From the NCBI GenBank assembly GCA_017303655.1, contig JAFLCE010000001.1:1-64000 (forward strand): DNA of 64,000 nt. Direction: 5' to 3'. Below the pieces are notes generated by a model. That model made no database searches. It had not been told where the DNA came from and saw only the letters and a program-made list of their open reading frames with translations. The stretch's first letter is position 1; each line of letters starts with the position of its first letter. This document shows, one piece after another, positions 35,683 through 44,535 of this stretch. The DNA is from Anaerolineae bacterium. Its GTDB lineage: Bacteria > Chloroflexota > Anaerolineae > Anaerolineales > Villigracilaceae. Both the position numbers and the translations under genes were made by a program.

Positions 35683-36684
35683 ATGAAGATTTCAAATATC
35701 CTGATTTTATGTACAATTTTCGCCTCTGGTTTTGGGCCTGTGGCATGTATTCAACGACCCGATCCATTATCCACTCTGCTGCCTGATTCAAATGCAAAAC
35801 TTGAGAAACAATATGAAGACCTGATCGTCGGCTATGCTCAACTGGGAGCCGAGAGCGAATGGCGTGCAGCAAACACCATCTCAATAAAAGAGACTGCTGA
35901 GCAATTGGGGGTGGAATTGCGTTTCATGGATGCGCAGCAAAAACAGGAAAACCAGATCGAGGCAGTCCGTAAATTCATCATCCAAAAAGTGGATGTCATT
36001 GGGATCTCTCCCATCGTCGAAACAGGCTGGGAAGAAGTTTTCCAAGAAGCCAAAGAAGCGGGCATTCCCATTATTTTGGTTGATCGGCGTGCGGATGTCC
36101 CTGAAGATTATTACGTTTCATATCTAGGTTCCGACTTTCTGGAAGAGGGGCGCAAAGCAGCACGCATTATGGCAGAGTTAGTAAACGAGAAGGCAAGCAT
36201 TGTCGAGTTGGTGGGTACCATCGGGTCAGCCCCTGCAAATGACCGCTATACTGGTTTTCGAGAAGTGCTAAAAGATTATCCGCAGATGCACATCATTGAT
36301 TCGGAGTCCGGTGATTTTACGCGCGCCAGAGGCAGAGAAGTGATGAGCGCATTCTTGATAAAATATGGCAACCAAATCACCGCAGTCTATGCCCATAATG
36401 ACGATATGGCACTGGGCGCCATTGAAGCCATTGAAGCGTATGGACTCAAGCCAGGGGTAGATATCAAGATCGTCTCCATAGATGCCGCACGAGGTGCGTT
36501 TGAAGCGATGATCGCTGGTAAATTAAATGCCACGGTCGAATGCAACCCTTTGCTGGGTCCGCAATTTTTCGAACTTGCCCTGAAAGTGGTCAATGGTCAG
36601 CCCATTCCCAAATGGGTACCCTCCATCGAGAGTGTTTTCTTCCCTGAAGATGCCATTGAGATCTTACCAACCCGCAAATATTGA
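35683..36684 (+). CDS. Sugar-binding lipoprotein of the two-component system (YtfQ-like)
   Basis: A 333-aa periplasmic-binding-protein-like lipoprotein with lipobox GPVAC. I start it at the ATG at 35683, preceded by GAGGAG; an ATG at 35632 inside the kinase gene would add 17 residues. The fold is type 1 (ribose/galactofuranose): SEWRAANT, VDVIGISPIVETGW, VDRRADVPEDYY and ECNPLLGPQFFELA are close matches to the transporter-linked protein at 38166-39167. It sits in the kinase operon, apart from the ABC genes and followed by a terminator. It is probably a receptor that feeds the YesM-type kinase rather than the transporter. Confidence 0.88.
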   Translation: MKISNILILCTIFASGFGPVACIQRPDPLSTLLPDSNAKLEKQYEDLIVGYAQLGAESEWRAANTISIKETAEQLGVELRFMDAQQKQENQIEAVRKFIIQKVDVIGISPIVETGWEEVFQEAKEAGIPIILVDRRADVPEDYYVSYLGSDFLEEGRKAARIMAELVNEKASIVELVGTIGSAPANDRYTGFREVLKDYPQMHIIDSESGDFTRARGREVMSAFLIKYGNQITAVYAHNDDMALGAIEAIEAYGLKPGVDIKIVSIDAARGAFEAMIAGKLNATVECNPLLGPQFFELALKVVNGQPIPKWVPSIESVFFPEDAIEILPTRKY

Positions 36685-36731
36685 GAGCCCGCTGAAAAAC
36701 ACTTAAATCGAAAGAAAATTAACTCTTTTCT

Positions 36732-36769
36732 AAAAAAATCTGCCATCGGACAAGATGGCAGATTTTTTT
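36732..36769 (+). terminator. Rho-independent terminator of the sensor operon
   Basis: A 16-bp perfect stem, ATCTGCCATC core, six-base loop, with a run of seven T (36763-36769). It follows the binding protein stop by 47 bases. Confidence 0.92.
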
Positions 36770-36854
36770 ATTTGGGTGAACCATAAAAAATCAACTTCTT
36801 CCAAATAAGAAACTATGGAGATTGATACCCAAAGGGGTTATTCTGTTAATAACA

Positions 36855-36868
36855 TGTTATCGATAACA
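36855..36868. promoter_or_regulatory. LacI-family operator at its own gene
   Basis: TGTTATCGATAACA is a perfect 14-bp palindrome with the central CG typical of LacI-family operators. It lies 15 bases before the LacI start codon, so binding would block the repressor gene itself. No identical copy was noticed upstream of the transporter. Confidence 0.7.
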
Positions 36869-36883
36869 CAATAGGACAGTCAC

Positions 36884-37927
36884 TTGATTCTATCTGATCG
36901 AAAAAAACGTGTCACCATCAAAGATGTAGCGCAAGCGGCGGGTGTTTCCACCCAAACCGTTTCGCGCGTAATGAATAAGTATTCGTATGTGTCGGGGGAA
37001 ACGCGCCAGCGCGTTGAAGCTGTGGTTCAGCAATTAGGCTATAACCCGAGCGCCCTTGCACGCAGTTTGAGTCAACAACGCAGTTATACATTGGGAGTCG
37101 TCACCTTTGGATTGAAATACATCGGTCCATCTCGCACTATCAACGGCATAGCCGATAAGGCAGACGAACTGGGTTATATGCTCTTGATGAAGGAAATCGA
37201 TAAATTCAATACAAACAAGATCGATGGGGTCATTGATTCTCTGCTTGCCCGCCAAGTCGACGGGATCTTGTGGGTGGCACCTGAAATGGGGGATAACCAC
37301 AGTTGGGTTGAGAGGCAAAAAGAAAAAAATACTGTGCCGGTCCTGTTTCTGGCTATGAAACCACGCAACAACATTTCTAGTGTATCCACAGATAACTTTC
37401 AAGGTGCAGTGATGGCAGTACAGCATTTGTTGAGTTGTGGGCGCAAAAAGATCGGGCATATTTCAGGTCCGCCGAGCTGGTGGGAAGCAGACGAACGTAA
37501 GCGCGGCTGGCGTGAGACTTTGAGCGCCGTCGGTTTTGATACTTCGGATTACTGCTGTGCAGAAGGCAACTGGTCATCTGCCAGTGGGGAGCAGGCTTTT
37601 ATCCACTTGATGGAAAAATTTCCAGATTTAGACGCAGTCTTCGTTGCCAATGACCAAATGTCCCTGGGTGTGCTGCGCGAAGCGATCCGCCGGGGTATTC
37701 GTGTGCCGGAGCAATTGGCAGTCATCGGATTCGATAACATTCCCGAATCTGCATATTTTTATCCCTCACTCACTACCATTTATCAAGATCTCCAGTTGCT
37801 CGGCGAGCAAGCGGTCCAAAGCATTGTGGAGATGATCCAGGCACGGCAAGACAACCAATCTGTTATGGCACGCTCAAGGTTTATTCAACCAACCCTTGTT
37901 GTACGTGAAAGCTCGGGATGCGCTTGA
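36884..37927 (+). CDS. LacI-family transcriptional repressor
   Basis: A 347-aa regulator. The N-terminal helix-turn-helix and hinge are typical (TIKDVAQAAGVSTQTVSRVM; YNPSALARSL). The ligand domain resembles type 1 periplasmic binding proteins (TLGVVTFG; AVFVANDQMSLGVLREA; VIGFDNIPES). The TTG at 36884 is the only start ahead of the HTH, with AGGAC seven bases upstream. The operator at 36855-36868 implies autoregulation. It lies just before the galactofuranose-type transporter and probably controls it together with the YesM/YesN system. Confidence 0.93.
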   Translation: MILSDRKKRVTIKDVAQAAGVSTQTVSRVMNKYSYVSGETRQRVEAVVQQLGYNPSALARSLSQQRSYTLGVVTFGLKYIGPSRTINGIADKADELGYMLLMKEIDKFNTNKIDGVIDSLLARQVDGILWVAPEMGDNHSWVERQKEKNTVPVLFLAMKPRNNISSVSTDNFQGAVMAVQHLLSCGRKKIGHISGPPSWWEADERKRGWRETLSAVGFDTSDYCCAEGNWSSASGEQAFIHLMEKFPDLDAVFVANDQMSLGVLREAIRRGIRVPEQLAVIGFDNIPESAYFYPSLTTIYQDLQLLGEQAVQSIVEMIQARQDNQSVMARSRFIQPTLVVRESSGCA

Positions 37928-38086
37928 TCGTATTTCGTCAAATTGATTAGGCGAAAATATGGATGTATATGAACATAAAGGAAAAGGAGGTGTGTTGGAA
38001 GAGATATTGAACTTAAAAAGAGAAGTGCTCGCTTATTGATTGGCGTCTCCAAGCAAGCACTTCGGGGCGAAGATGCCATCCGAGAA

Positions 38087-38104
38087 GGGCACACACCCGT
38101 GCCC
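38087..38104 (+). promoter_or_regulatory. Leader hairpin upstream of the transporter binding protein
   Basis: GGGCAC / GTGCCC with a six-base loop, followed at 38124-38137 by CCTCC-GCAA-GGAGG, a stem closed by a GNRA tetraloop. Both lie in the 238-base leader before the binding protein start. They could mark a structured 5' UTR; no known riboswitch class was recognised. Confidence 0.3.
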
Positions 38105-38165
38105 CAATTATAGTGTAAGAAAACCTCCGCAAGGAGGACCATTGATCTATCAAGGAGAGAAGATC

Positions 38166-39167
38166 ATGTTTAAAAAATTAGCTTTTCTGCTCGTACTCGC
38201 TTCCCTGATTTTGAGCGCTTGCCAGCCCGCAGCTGTTGCAACAGATGCACCCGTTGTGGACGATGCTCCCGCTAAAGTTTGGACATATGCAGATATGACC
38301 GTTGGTTTCCTGCAGACTGGTTCTGAGGGTGGTTGGCGCGCTGCGAACACTGCTTCCTTTAAGGAAACCGCTGAGCAATTGGGTCTGACCCTCAAGTTCT
38401 ATGATTCGCAAAACGATCTGGCCAAACAAGTGGCTGGTTTCCAACAATTCATCGAGGACCCCGAAGTTGACGTGATCATCATGTCGCCTCTTGAAGTTAC
38501 CGGTTGGGAACAGGTTTTGAAGGATGCCCAAGCCGCTGGCAAACCCGTCATTCTTTCAGATCGCCGCATCGATGGTTTTGAAGATCTGTATGTCACCTTC
38601 ATCGGCGCAGACTTTGTTGAAGAAGGTCGCAAAGCCGGTACTGAAATGTGCAAACTGCTTGAAGGCAGCGAAAAGAAGAACGTCTGGGAATTGGTTGGTA
38701 ACGTAGGTGCCGCTCCCGCCATTGACCGTGGAAAAGGTTTCCGTGAGACCGCTGAAGCATGCGGCATCACCGTCGTCAATAGCCAGACCGCGAACTGGAG
38801 CGTTGTCGAAGGCAAACAGGTTACTGAAGCCTGGTTGAAAGAAAGCAAGGATGTCCAGGGTATCTTCGGTCAGAACGATGAAATGGCATTTGGTGCCATC
38901 GAAGCCCTTAAGGAAGCCGGTCTCGTACCCGCAGTCGATGTCAAGATCATTTCTGTGGATGCCACCGCTGGCGCCTTCCAAGCCATGCTTGACGGTACCT
39001 TGAACGTGACCGTCGAATGCAATCCGCTGCTCGCCCCGCAGGTGTACGAAGCCGCGCTCGCTGCTCTTAATGGTGAGACACTTCCCAAGTGGATTCCTTC
39101 ACAGGAAAGTGTATTCTACATGGACGACCCGAATTTGAAAGACATTGCAGCAGGTCGCAAATACTAA
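38166..39167 (+). CDS. ytfQ: ABC transporter sugar-binding lipoprotein (YtfQ-like)
   Basis: A 333-aa type 1 periplasmic binding protein with lipobox LSAC (~residue 18). Key segments (GWRAANTASFKETAEQLG, VDVIIMSPLEVTGWE, ILSDRRIDGFEDLY, VECNPLLAPQVYEAAL) match the E. coli galactofuranose-binding protein YtfQ. I use the ATG at 38166 with AAGGAG eight bases before; the frame extends to 38040 but the signal peptide starts here. It is the first gene of the transport operon, with a strong hairpin between it and the ATPase gene, an arrangement that allows higher expression of the binding protein. Confidence 0.93.
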   Translation: MFKKLAFLLVLASLILSACQPAAVATDAPVVDDAPAKVWTYADMTVGFLQTGSEGGWRAANTASFKETAEQLGLTLKFYDSQNDLAKQVAGFQQFIEDPEVDVIIMSPLEVTGWEQVLKDAQAAGKPVILSDRRIDGFEDLYVTFIGADFVEEGRKAGTEMCKLLEGSEKKNVWELVGNVGAAPAIDRGKGFRETAEACGITVVNSQTANWSVVEGKQVTEAWLKESKDVQGIFGQNDEMAFGAIEALKEAGLVPAVDVKIISVDATAGAFQAMLDGTLNVTVECNPLLAPQVYEAALAALNGETLPKWIPSQESVFYMDDPNLKDIAAGRKY

Positions 39168-39226
39168 GATTTTGAATCTCATCTGCAAAGCCTTGTCAAA
39201 TTGCAGATGTGAACTAGATACGTATT

Positions 39227-39260
39227 GATTGGGAAGCGAAGTTTTCTTCGCTTCCCAATC
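39227..39260 (+). terminator. Hairpin between binding protein and ATPase genes
   Basis: A 15-bp perfect stem with a TTTT loop (39227-39241 with 39246-39260), no U-tract after it. It may act as a partial terminator or protect the upstream mRNA 3' end. Confidence 0.65.
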
Positions 39261-39294
39261 GGTCAAAAATTTTATTTACAAAAGGCAGGCAGGC

Positions 39295-40818
39295 ATGTCT
39301 GAGGCAGATCAAAATATACTTAGTATGGAAGGCATAAGTAAAGTCTTCCCAGGTGTGAAAGCGCTTGACGATGTAAGCTTGTCTCTCAAAAAAGGTGAGA
39401 TTCTCTGTCTGGTAGGCGAAAACGGCGCAGGGAAATCTACCTTGATGAAAATATTAACCGGGGTGGATAAGCCTGATTCAGGCAGAATAATTTTTGATGG
39501 CAAGGAAATTCAGGCGAAATCGCCACAACATGCTCAATCTCTGGGGATCAGCACGGTTTATCAGGAAATCAATCTCTGTAGCAACCTCACAGTTGCAGAA
39601 AATATTTTGCTTGGGCGTGAACCTCAAAAAATGCGGCGCATCGACTGGGTCAAAATGAACACCCTGGCTAGTGATACCCTCAAACGTTTGCTGGGTGTGG
39701 ACATTGATGTCACGAAATCATTAGAATCTTACACAGTTGCCATTCAGCAGATGGTGGCGATTGCCCGCGCGCTCTATGTCGAGTCTGCGAAAATTCTCAT
39801 TTTGGATGAACCTACCTCCAGCCTCGATGTTCATGAAACGGCACAACTCTTCAAGGTGATGCGGAAACTGAAAAGTGAAGGTGTGGGGATCATTTTTATT
39901 ACACACTTTATTGGGCAGATCTACGAAATTTCTGACAGAATCATCGTCTTGCGAAATGGAAAACTGGTTGGAACGTATGAAACAGCTTCGATCAACCGCG
40001 TTGGATTAATCTCAAAAATGATCGGCCGCAGTTTAGCCGAGTTCGACGAAATGACAAAAATAAAACTGGAAAGCAGCAAGCATATTAAGAGTGAAGCATT
40101 ACTACAAGCCAAGGGATTTGGTTTAACCGGGGCTATACAACCTTTTGACCTGGATTTACATGCGGGGGAAGTTGTCGGATTGGCAGGACTTCTCGGTTCG
40201 GGACGCACAGAAACGGCAAATATCTTGTTCGGCTCAGACAAAGCCGACACAGGTTCCATTACGATGAGCGGCTCTGTTGTTCAGGATTATTCTCCGCTAA
40301 GTTCCATCAAACGCGGTGTAGCTCTCTGCCCCGAAGATCGCAAAGCGGCAGGCATTGTGGATGACCTGTCGGTTAGGGAAAATATCATTCTTGCTATTCA
40401 GGCGAGCAAGGGCTGGTTTAAATATTTGAGTCTGTCGGAACAATATGAAATTGCAGAGAAGTATATTAAATTACTTAATATCGCCACCCCTTCGGCAGAT
40501 CAGCCAATTAAAAACTTAAGTGGAGGAAATCAGCAAAAGGTGATCCTGGCTAGGTGGCTGGCGATCAATCCCCAAATACTCATCTTGGATGAACCCACCC
40601 GCGGAATTGACGTAGGTACCAAGGCTGAAATACAAAAGCTGGTGCTGTCGTTTGCAGAAGATGGCAAGTCCTGTGTATTTATTTCTTCTGAATTAGAAGA
40701 AGTGCTGCGTACCAGCCATCGCATTGTAGTTTTGCGTGAACGTGAAAAGGTCGCCGAGTTTGCCGGTGAAGTGGATGAAAATACGATCATCCACGCGATT
40801 GCAGGAAGTGAAGCATGA
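39295..40818 (+). CDS. ytfR: Sugar ABC transporter ATPase, double domain (YtfR-like)
   Basis: A 507-aa protein with two fused ATP-binding cassettes, as in RbsA/MglA/YtfR. Cassette 1 has Walker A GENGAGKST and Walker B ILILDEPTSSLD. Cassette 2 has a degenerate P-loop (GLLGSGRTETANILFG) but a canonical signature LSGGNQQKV and Walker B ILILDEPTRGID. This asymmetry is normal for the family. The ATG at 39295 begins just ahead of the conserved SMEGISKVFPG; the frame runs back to a TTG at 39229, but that lies inside the hairpin. It overlaps the first permease by four bases (ATGA). Confidence 0.95.
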   Translation: MSEADQNILSMEGISKVFPGVKALDDVSLSLKKGEILCLVGENGAGKSTLMKILTGVDKPDSGRIIFDGKEIQAKSPQHAQSLGISTVYQEINLCSNLTVAENILLGREPQKMRRIDWVKMNTLASDTLKRLLGVDIDVTKSLESYTVAIQQMVAIARALYVESAKILILDEPTSSLDVHETAQLFKVMRKLKSEGVGIIFITHFIGQIYEISDRIIVLRNGKLVGTYETASINRVGLISKMIGRSLAEFDEMTKIKLESSKHIKSEALLQAKGFGLTGAIQPFDLDLHAGEVVGLAGLLGSGRTETANILFGSDKADTGSITMSGSVVQDYSPLSSIKRGVALCPEDRKAAGIVDDLSVRENIILAIQASKGWFKYLSLSEQYEIAEKYIKLLNIATPSADQPIKNLSGGNQQKVILARWLAINPQILILDEPTRGIDVGTKAEIQKLVLSFAEDGKSCVFISSELEEVLRTSHRIVVLREREKVAEFAGEVDENTIIHAIAGSEA

Positions 40819-41885
40819 AAAAAACTACCCAACCATCATTAACATGGAGGAAGATTACGGAGAGCCGGCTCTTCTTTCCCATTTTAGCTTTATCTCTGAT
40901 CCTGCTCTTTGACTTTATTTTCATCCCCGGTTTTTTTACCATTGAAAACAGGGAAGGGAACTTACATGGAAGCCTGATAGATATCTTTCGAAACGGCTCG
41001 ACAGTCATGATCCTGGCGATTGGCATGACGCTGGTCATCGCAACTGGCGGTGTGGATCTCTCTGTTGGCGCAACCATGGCGATCGCAGCTTCCGTAGCGG
41101 GGATTTTGATGAACCCATCCGCATTAAACAACGAAGTTTTTTTTGTTACGGACCCTAATTACACATTTCAACCGCTTTGGTTGGTGATTACCGCAGCGCT
41201 GGCTGTATCCCTCATCTGCGGATTATGGAATGGTGTATTGGTAGCCTATATGAGAATCCAGCCGATGGTGGCAACGTTGATATTAATGATCTCCGGGAGA
41301 GGGATCGCGCAGTTAATTACAAACGGTCTTCGGGTACAGATCACCTATAAGCCGTATGCATTTATCGGACAGGGTTGGATCATCTTGCCGTTTTCTCTCT
41401 ATCTGGTTGCCATCGTGTTTGCCATTACCTGGTTCCTGACACGTAAAACTGCCATTGGGATGTTCATCGAATCAGTGGGAATTAATTTCCGCTCCAGCTT
41501 TTTCAGCGGCATTGACGAAAAGAAGATCAAGCTGCTGGTTTATACATTTTGCGGTTTTTGTGCAGGCATCGCTGGCTTGGTCGCCAGCTCAAATATTAAG
41601 ACTTCTGATGCGAACAACATTGGTTTGACTACTGAACTGGATGCGATACTTGCCGTGGTGATCGGCGGAACGGCCATGGCAGGTGGACGTTTTTCCCTGC
41701 TTGCCAGTATGGTTGGTGCTTTAGTGATGCAAGCCATTACGCAATCTATGTATGCAATTGGTGTACCCGCGTTTGCTCTGCAGGCAATCAAAGCCGTGGT
41801 TGTGATCTTTGTGATCCTTCTTTATTCAGACCAGGTCAAAGGCTTTGTCCGAAAGATCAGTGCATCGAAGAAAGAAGTGGTTTAA
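40815..41885 (+). CDS. ytfT: Sugar ABC transporter permease (YtfT-like)
   Basis: A 356-aa inner-membrane permease of the RbsC/AraH family. It has the conserved early motif GGVDLSVGATMAIAASVAG, many transmembrane helices and the later TELDAILAVVIGGTAMAGG, which contacts the ATPase. It overlaps the ATPase gene by ATGA and ends two bases before the second permease. With that partner it should form the heterodimeric channel for the sugar bound by the protein at 38166-39167. Confidence 0.94.
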   Translation: MKKTTQPSLTWRKITESRLFFPILALSLILLFDFIFIPGFFTIENREGNLHGSLIDIFRNGSTVMILAIGMTLVIATGGVDLSVGATMAIAASVAGILMNPSALNNEVFFVTDPNYTFQPLWLVITAALAVSLICGLWNGVLVAYMRIQPMVATLILMISGRGIAQLITNGLRVQITYKPYAFIGQGWIILPFSLYLVAIVFAITWFLTRKTAIGMFIESVGINFRSSFFSGIDEKKIKLLVYTFCGFCAGIAGLVASSNIKTSDANNIGLTTELDAILAVVIGGTAMAGGRFSLLASMVGALVMQAITQSMYAIGVPAFALQAIKAVVVIFVILLYSDQVKGFVRKISASKKEVV

Positions 41886-41887
41886 CC

Positions 41888-43486
41888 ATGGTGCAAACGA
41901 TAGGCAGTTTTTTCTCAAGGAATCGTAAGTTTATCCCATTAATGTCCACGGCTTTATTGGCACTGGTAGCGTATGGGATAGGAGCCTACTTTTTCGTTGG
42001 TATGCGGAATCCCCAGGTGTTTTTCAACCTGTTTCGAAATAGCTCCTGGCTCTTGATAAGCGGTATCGGAATGACCTTTGTCATCCTAACCGGCGGCATT
42101 GATCTTTCAGTGAGTGGCGTGGTGGCGCTTACGACAGTAGCCTCTGCGGTCTTGCTTCGCGAAGGTTGGAATCCCTGGTTTGTGGTTTTTCTCATGCTGG
42201 TAATGGGAATGGCTCTGGGTGCGACCATGGGGAGTTTTATCACCTACTTAAAGGTTCAACCATTTATTGCCACCCTGGCTGGGATGTGGTTCGCCCGTGG
42301 AATGTGTTTCTTTATCAGTGATGATGCCGTCACCATTGATAATCCCGTTTTTCAAATTCTTGGCAAGACAAAGATATTGATTCCCGGGTTAAAAGAACTG
42401 GCTGATCAACAGGGAACTCCAGCGCCATATATCTCCATTCCCGTTATGGTTGCGTTTACCCTGTTGGGCATTGCGATCTTTGTTGCCCACTACACAAGGT
42501 TTGGCAGAACGGTATATGCTATTGGCGGTAATGAAGGCAGGAATGAACAATCCGCTCGATTAATGGGGTTACCAGTCAACAGAACCAAAATGCTGGTGTA
42601 CACCTTCAACGGGTTTTGCTCTGCATTGGCTGGGCTTTCATTTAGCCTTTTTGTTTCTTCTGGACATGGCTTGTATGCTCCGGGACTCGAGTTGGAGGTC
42701 ATTGCCTCCGTTGTGATGGGTGGAACCATGTTGACTGGCGGTTCTGGATACGTGTTCGGGACATTCTTCGGGGTTTTGGTTCTCGCGGTAACCCAAGCCC
42801 TAATCCAGTTCATCGGTTCACTAAGTTCCTGGTGGACAAAGATTGTCATTGGTATTCTTACCCTTATGTTTATTGGTGTACAAACGGTGTTGGCAAATCG
42901 AAAAAGCGGAAAGACTGCTCAGACTACACAAGAATTGCTGGCAGTTCAACACAAACAGAGAAGGCTCGCACTCGGAATTGGCATTATTGTTGTCTTGGCT
43001 GTGGCAGCCATTTTCTCTCTCTCCAAATTCAGAAGAAACTCTTCGAATGAAACGACTGCTGATACCCAATGTGTCGTAGCGCCATTCCGGGAAGTTGAAG
43101 CTGCAAATCTTGTAAAAGATGGCGCCGTCATCGTATATCACCGAACTGCAGGACCGCAATGTGTGGATGAGTTGTTTGCGATCTACCCTGATGGCCGGAT
43201 CACAGGGAGTGATGGTGTGAAAGAGGTGGAAAAACAGATTGCTCCTGAAGAAGTGGAACAGTTACTTGTTGCCATTAGCGTAGAGCACTTATGGTTTACG
43301 AATGAGATATACAGTACGTACCTTAATCCATGCAGGCAATGCTTCGCGCACTATATTGATATTTCATACAATGGTCAGGCGAAATCTGCAACTGGTGTGG
43401 ATGGCACGACTGCCATGCCTCCAGGCTATGCATTTGCCCTGGCTGAGATCAGACCTTTGCTTCCAGAAATTAATCCTGCGCCCTAG
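41888..43486 (+). CDS. yjfF: Sugar ABC permease (YjfF-like) fused to a C-terminal DUF6438-like domain
   Basis: Residues 1-335 match YjfF, the second galactofuranose permease (GGIDLSVSGVVAL, FIATLAGMWFARGM, RFGRTVYAIGGNEG, ELEVIASVVMGGTMLTGG, SSWWTKI). The usual protein ends here. This one continues about 195 residues: a basic linker, one more transmembrane helix (~359-376), then a domain with CVVAPFREVE, VYHRTAGPQCVDELFAIYPDG, EEVEQLLVAI and PCRQCF. Its strand pattern and YPDGRITG turn resemble DUF6438-type exported domains. Cysteines are unusually frequent in it. No frameshift or stop separates the parts, so the fusion is real in this sequence. The function of the extra domain is unknown. 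Confidence 0.9.
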   Translation: MVQTIGSFFSRNRKFIPLMSTALLALVAYGIGAYFFVGMRNPQVFFNLFRNSSWLLISGIGMTFVILTGGIDLSVSGVVALTTVASAVLLREGWNPWFVVFLMLVMGMALGATMGSFITYLKVQPFIATLAGMWFARGMCFFISDDAVTIDNPVFQILGKTKILIPGLKELADQQGTPAPYISIPVMVAFTLLGIAIFVAHYTRFGRTVYAIGGNEGRNEQSARLMGLPVNRTKMLVYTFNGFCSALAGLSFSLFVSSGHGLYAPGLELEVIASVVMGGTMLTGGSGYVFGTFFGVLVLAVTQALIQFIGSLSSWWTKIVIGILTLMFIGVQTVLANRKSGKTAQTTQELLAVQHKQRRLALGIGIIVVLAVAAIFSLSKFRRNSSNETTADTQCVVAPFREVEAANLVKDGAVIVYHRTAGPQCVDELFAIYPDGRITGSDGVKEVEKQIAPEEVEQLLVAISVEHLWFTNEIYSTYLNPCRQCFAHYIDISYNGQAKSATGVDGTTAMPPGYAFALAEIRPLLPEINPAP

Positions 43487-43563
43487 TCGGAAGCGACCTA
43501 TTTAGAAATGAATGAATTAGTTTTGTTTGACCATAAAAAATTATCATCCAAGGAGAAGGAAAG

Positions 43564-44496
43564 ATGCCTGTTAGAAAAATACTAATTCCAGCCCTCCTGG
43601 CTTATCTCTTTTTTAGTTATGCCTGTGTGTATATTGTTTTACCGGAAGGATTGGAGACTTCGGATGTTGTAGTAGAAGGTGCGGAGGTAAAAGCATGGAA
43701 TGCAGTAGTGACAAATGTGGGTAAGTCTGATGCGGGAGATTTACACATCGATATCACGATTCGGAACGACACTGGTGATTGGAGCACGATGCAAGCTGTG
43801 CCAGAAAAGCCTGCCGTGCTTACCAACAGTGACGGAAAAACTACAAATTGCAATACTGTATTTCTAGGGACTGGCGGACACCGTCTGGCACCAGGTTTTC
43901 AAACCCGCGGTTATACCACCGGCAAGAAGGATAATCTACAAACCCAGCTTATTTATGTCGAGTGTAAGGATGCAACAGCGGATGCAGGCTCCAGGCTCTC
44001 GATCGAATATGAAAGTTTCGGTGGCATCTTGGATGACTACGATCCGGAAGCCAATAAAACCGAGGGAGTATTGGATCTGAATCTTGATGAGGTTGTTACG
44101 GATCTAACCTACCCAATTGCCGTACCTGTAGATGGTTTAGTCCAGGATGCAGGCATCAGCATTACCGCATTGAGCGAAAATGTAGTCAATCTGCTTGATG
44201 TTCAGCGCACGGATACAGGGTTTCAATTTACGTGGCAAAATTTCAACCCAACGAAGTTCCCCCTAAAAACGCATCTCGGAACTCCGCCGGTCATCGGTGC
44301 TGACGGCATCATTTATGGGTTTTATGAATCTTTGGATATCATACCTATCCCTATCACTCCCCCAAATGAAAAAGTGGAGTGGACGACTGATGTAGCGGTT
44401 CCCGAGGAGGTCAAAGGGTTTTATATCCTACTCAGTGTAGAGACTAATAAGCCGCGCACTTATGTGAACTACCTTGTTGACATAAGTGATAAATAG
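43564..44496 (+). CDS. Unknown exported lipoprotein
   Basis: A 310-aa protein with a signal sequence and probable lipobox SYAC (~residue 21). AAGGAG precedes the ATG. The mature part is rich in beta strands (WNAVVTNVGK, LHIDITIRNDTGDW, LAPGFQTRGYTTG), suggesting an immunoglobulin-like domain, and a second half with TGFQFTWQNFNPTKFPLKTH. I do not recognise the family. It follows the transporter by 77 bases in the same direction and precedes the redoxin; whether it belongs with either is not clear. Confidence 0.75.
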   Translation: MPVRKILIPALLAYLFFSYACVYIVLPEGLETSDVVVEGAEVKAWNAVVTNVGKSDAGDLHIDITIRNDTGDWSTMQAVPEKPAVLTNSDGKTTNCNTVFLGTGGHRLAPGFQTRGYTTGKKDNLQTQLIYVECKDATADAGSRLSIEYESFGGILDDYDPEANKTEGVLDLNLDEVVTDLTYPIAVPVDGLVQDAGISITALSENVVNLLDVQRTDTGFQFTWQNFNPTKFPLKTHLGTPPVIGADGIIYGFYESLDIIPIPITPPNEKVEWTTDVAVPEEVKGFYILLSVETNKPRTYVNYLVDISDK

Positions 44497-44535
44497 ATAG
44501 CTGTAATCATAAAAATATTAACTAAGGATATCATT

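Noticed and set aside
38040..38165. Extended N-terminus of the transport binding protein
   Set aside because: A signal peptide and a good ribosome site begin at 38166; the extension is leader RNA.
39229..39294. Extended N-terminus of the sugar ATPase from a TTG start
   Set aside because: The extension is encoded by the intergenic hairpin and has no counterpart in RbsA/YtfR proteins.
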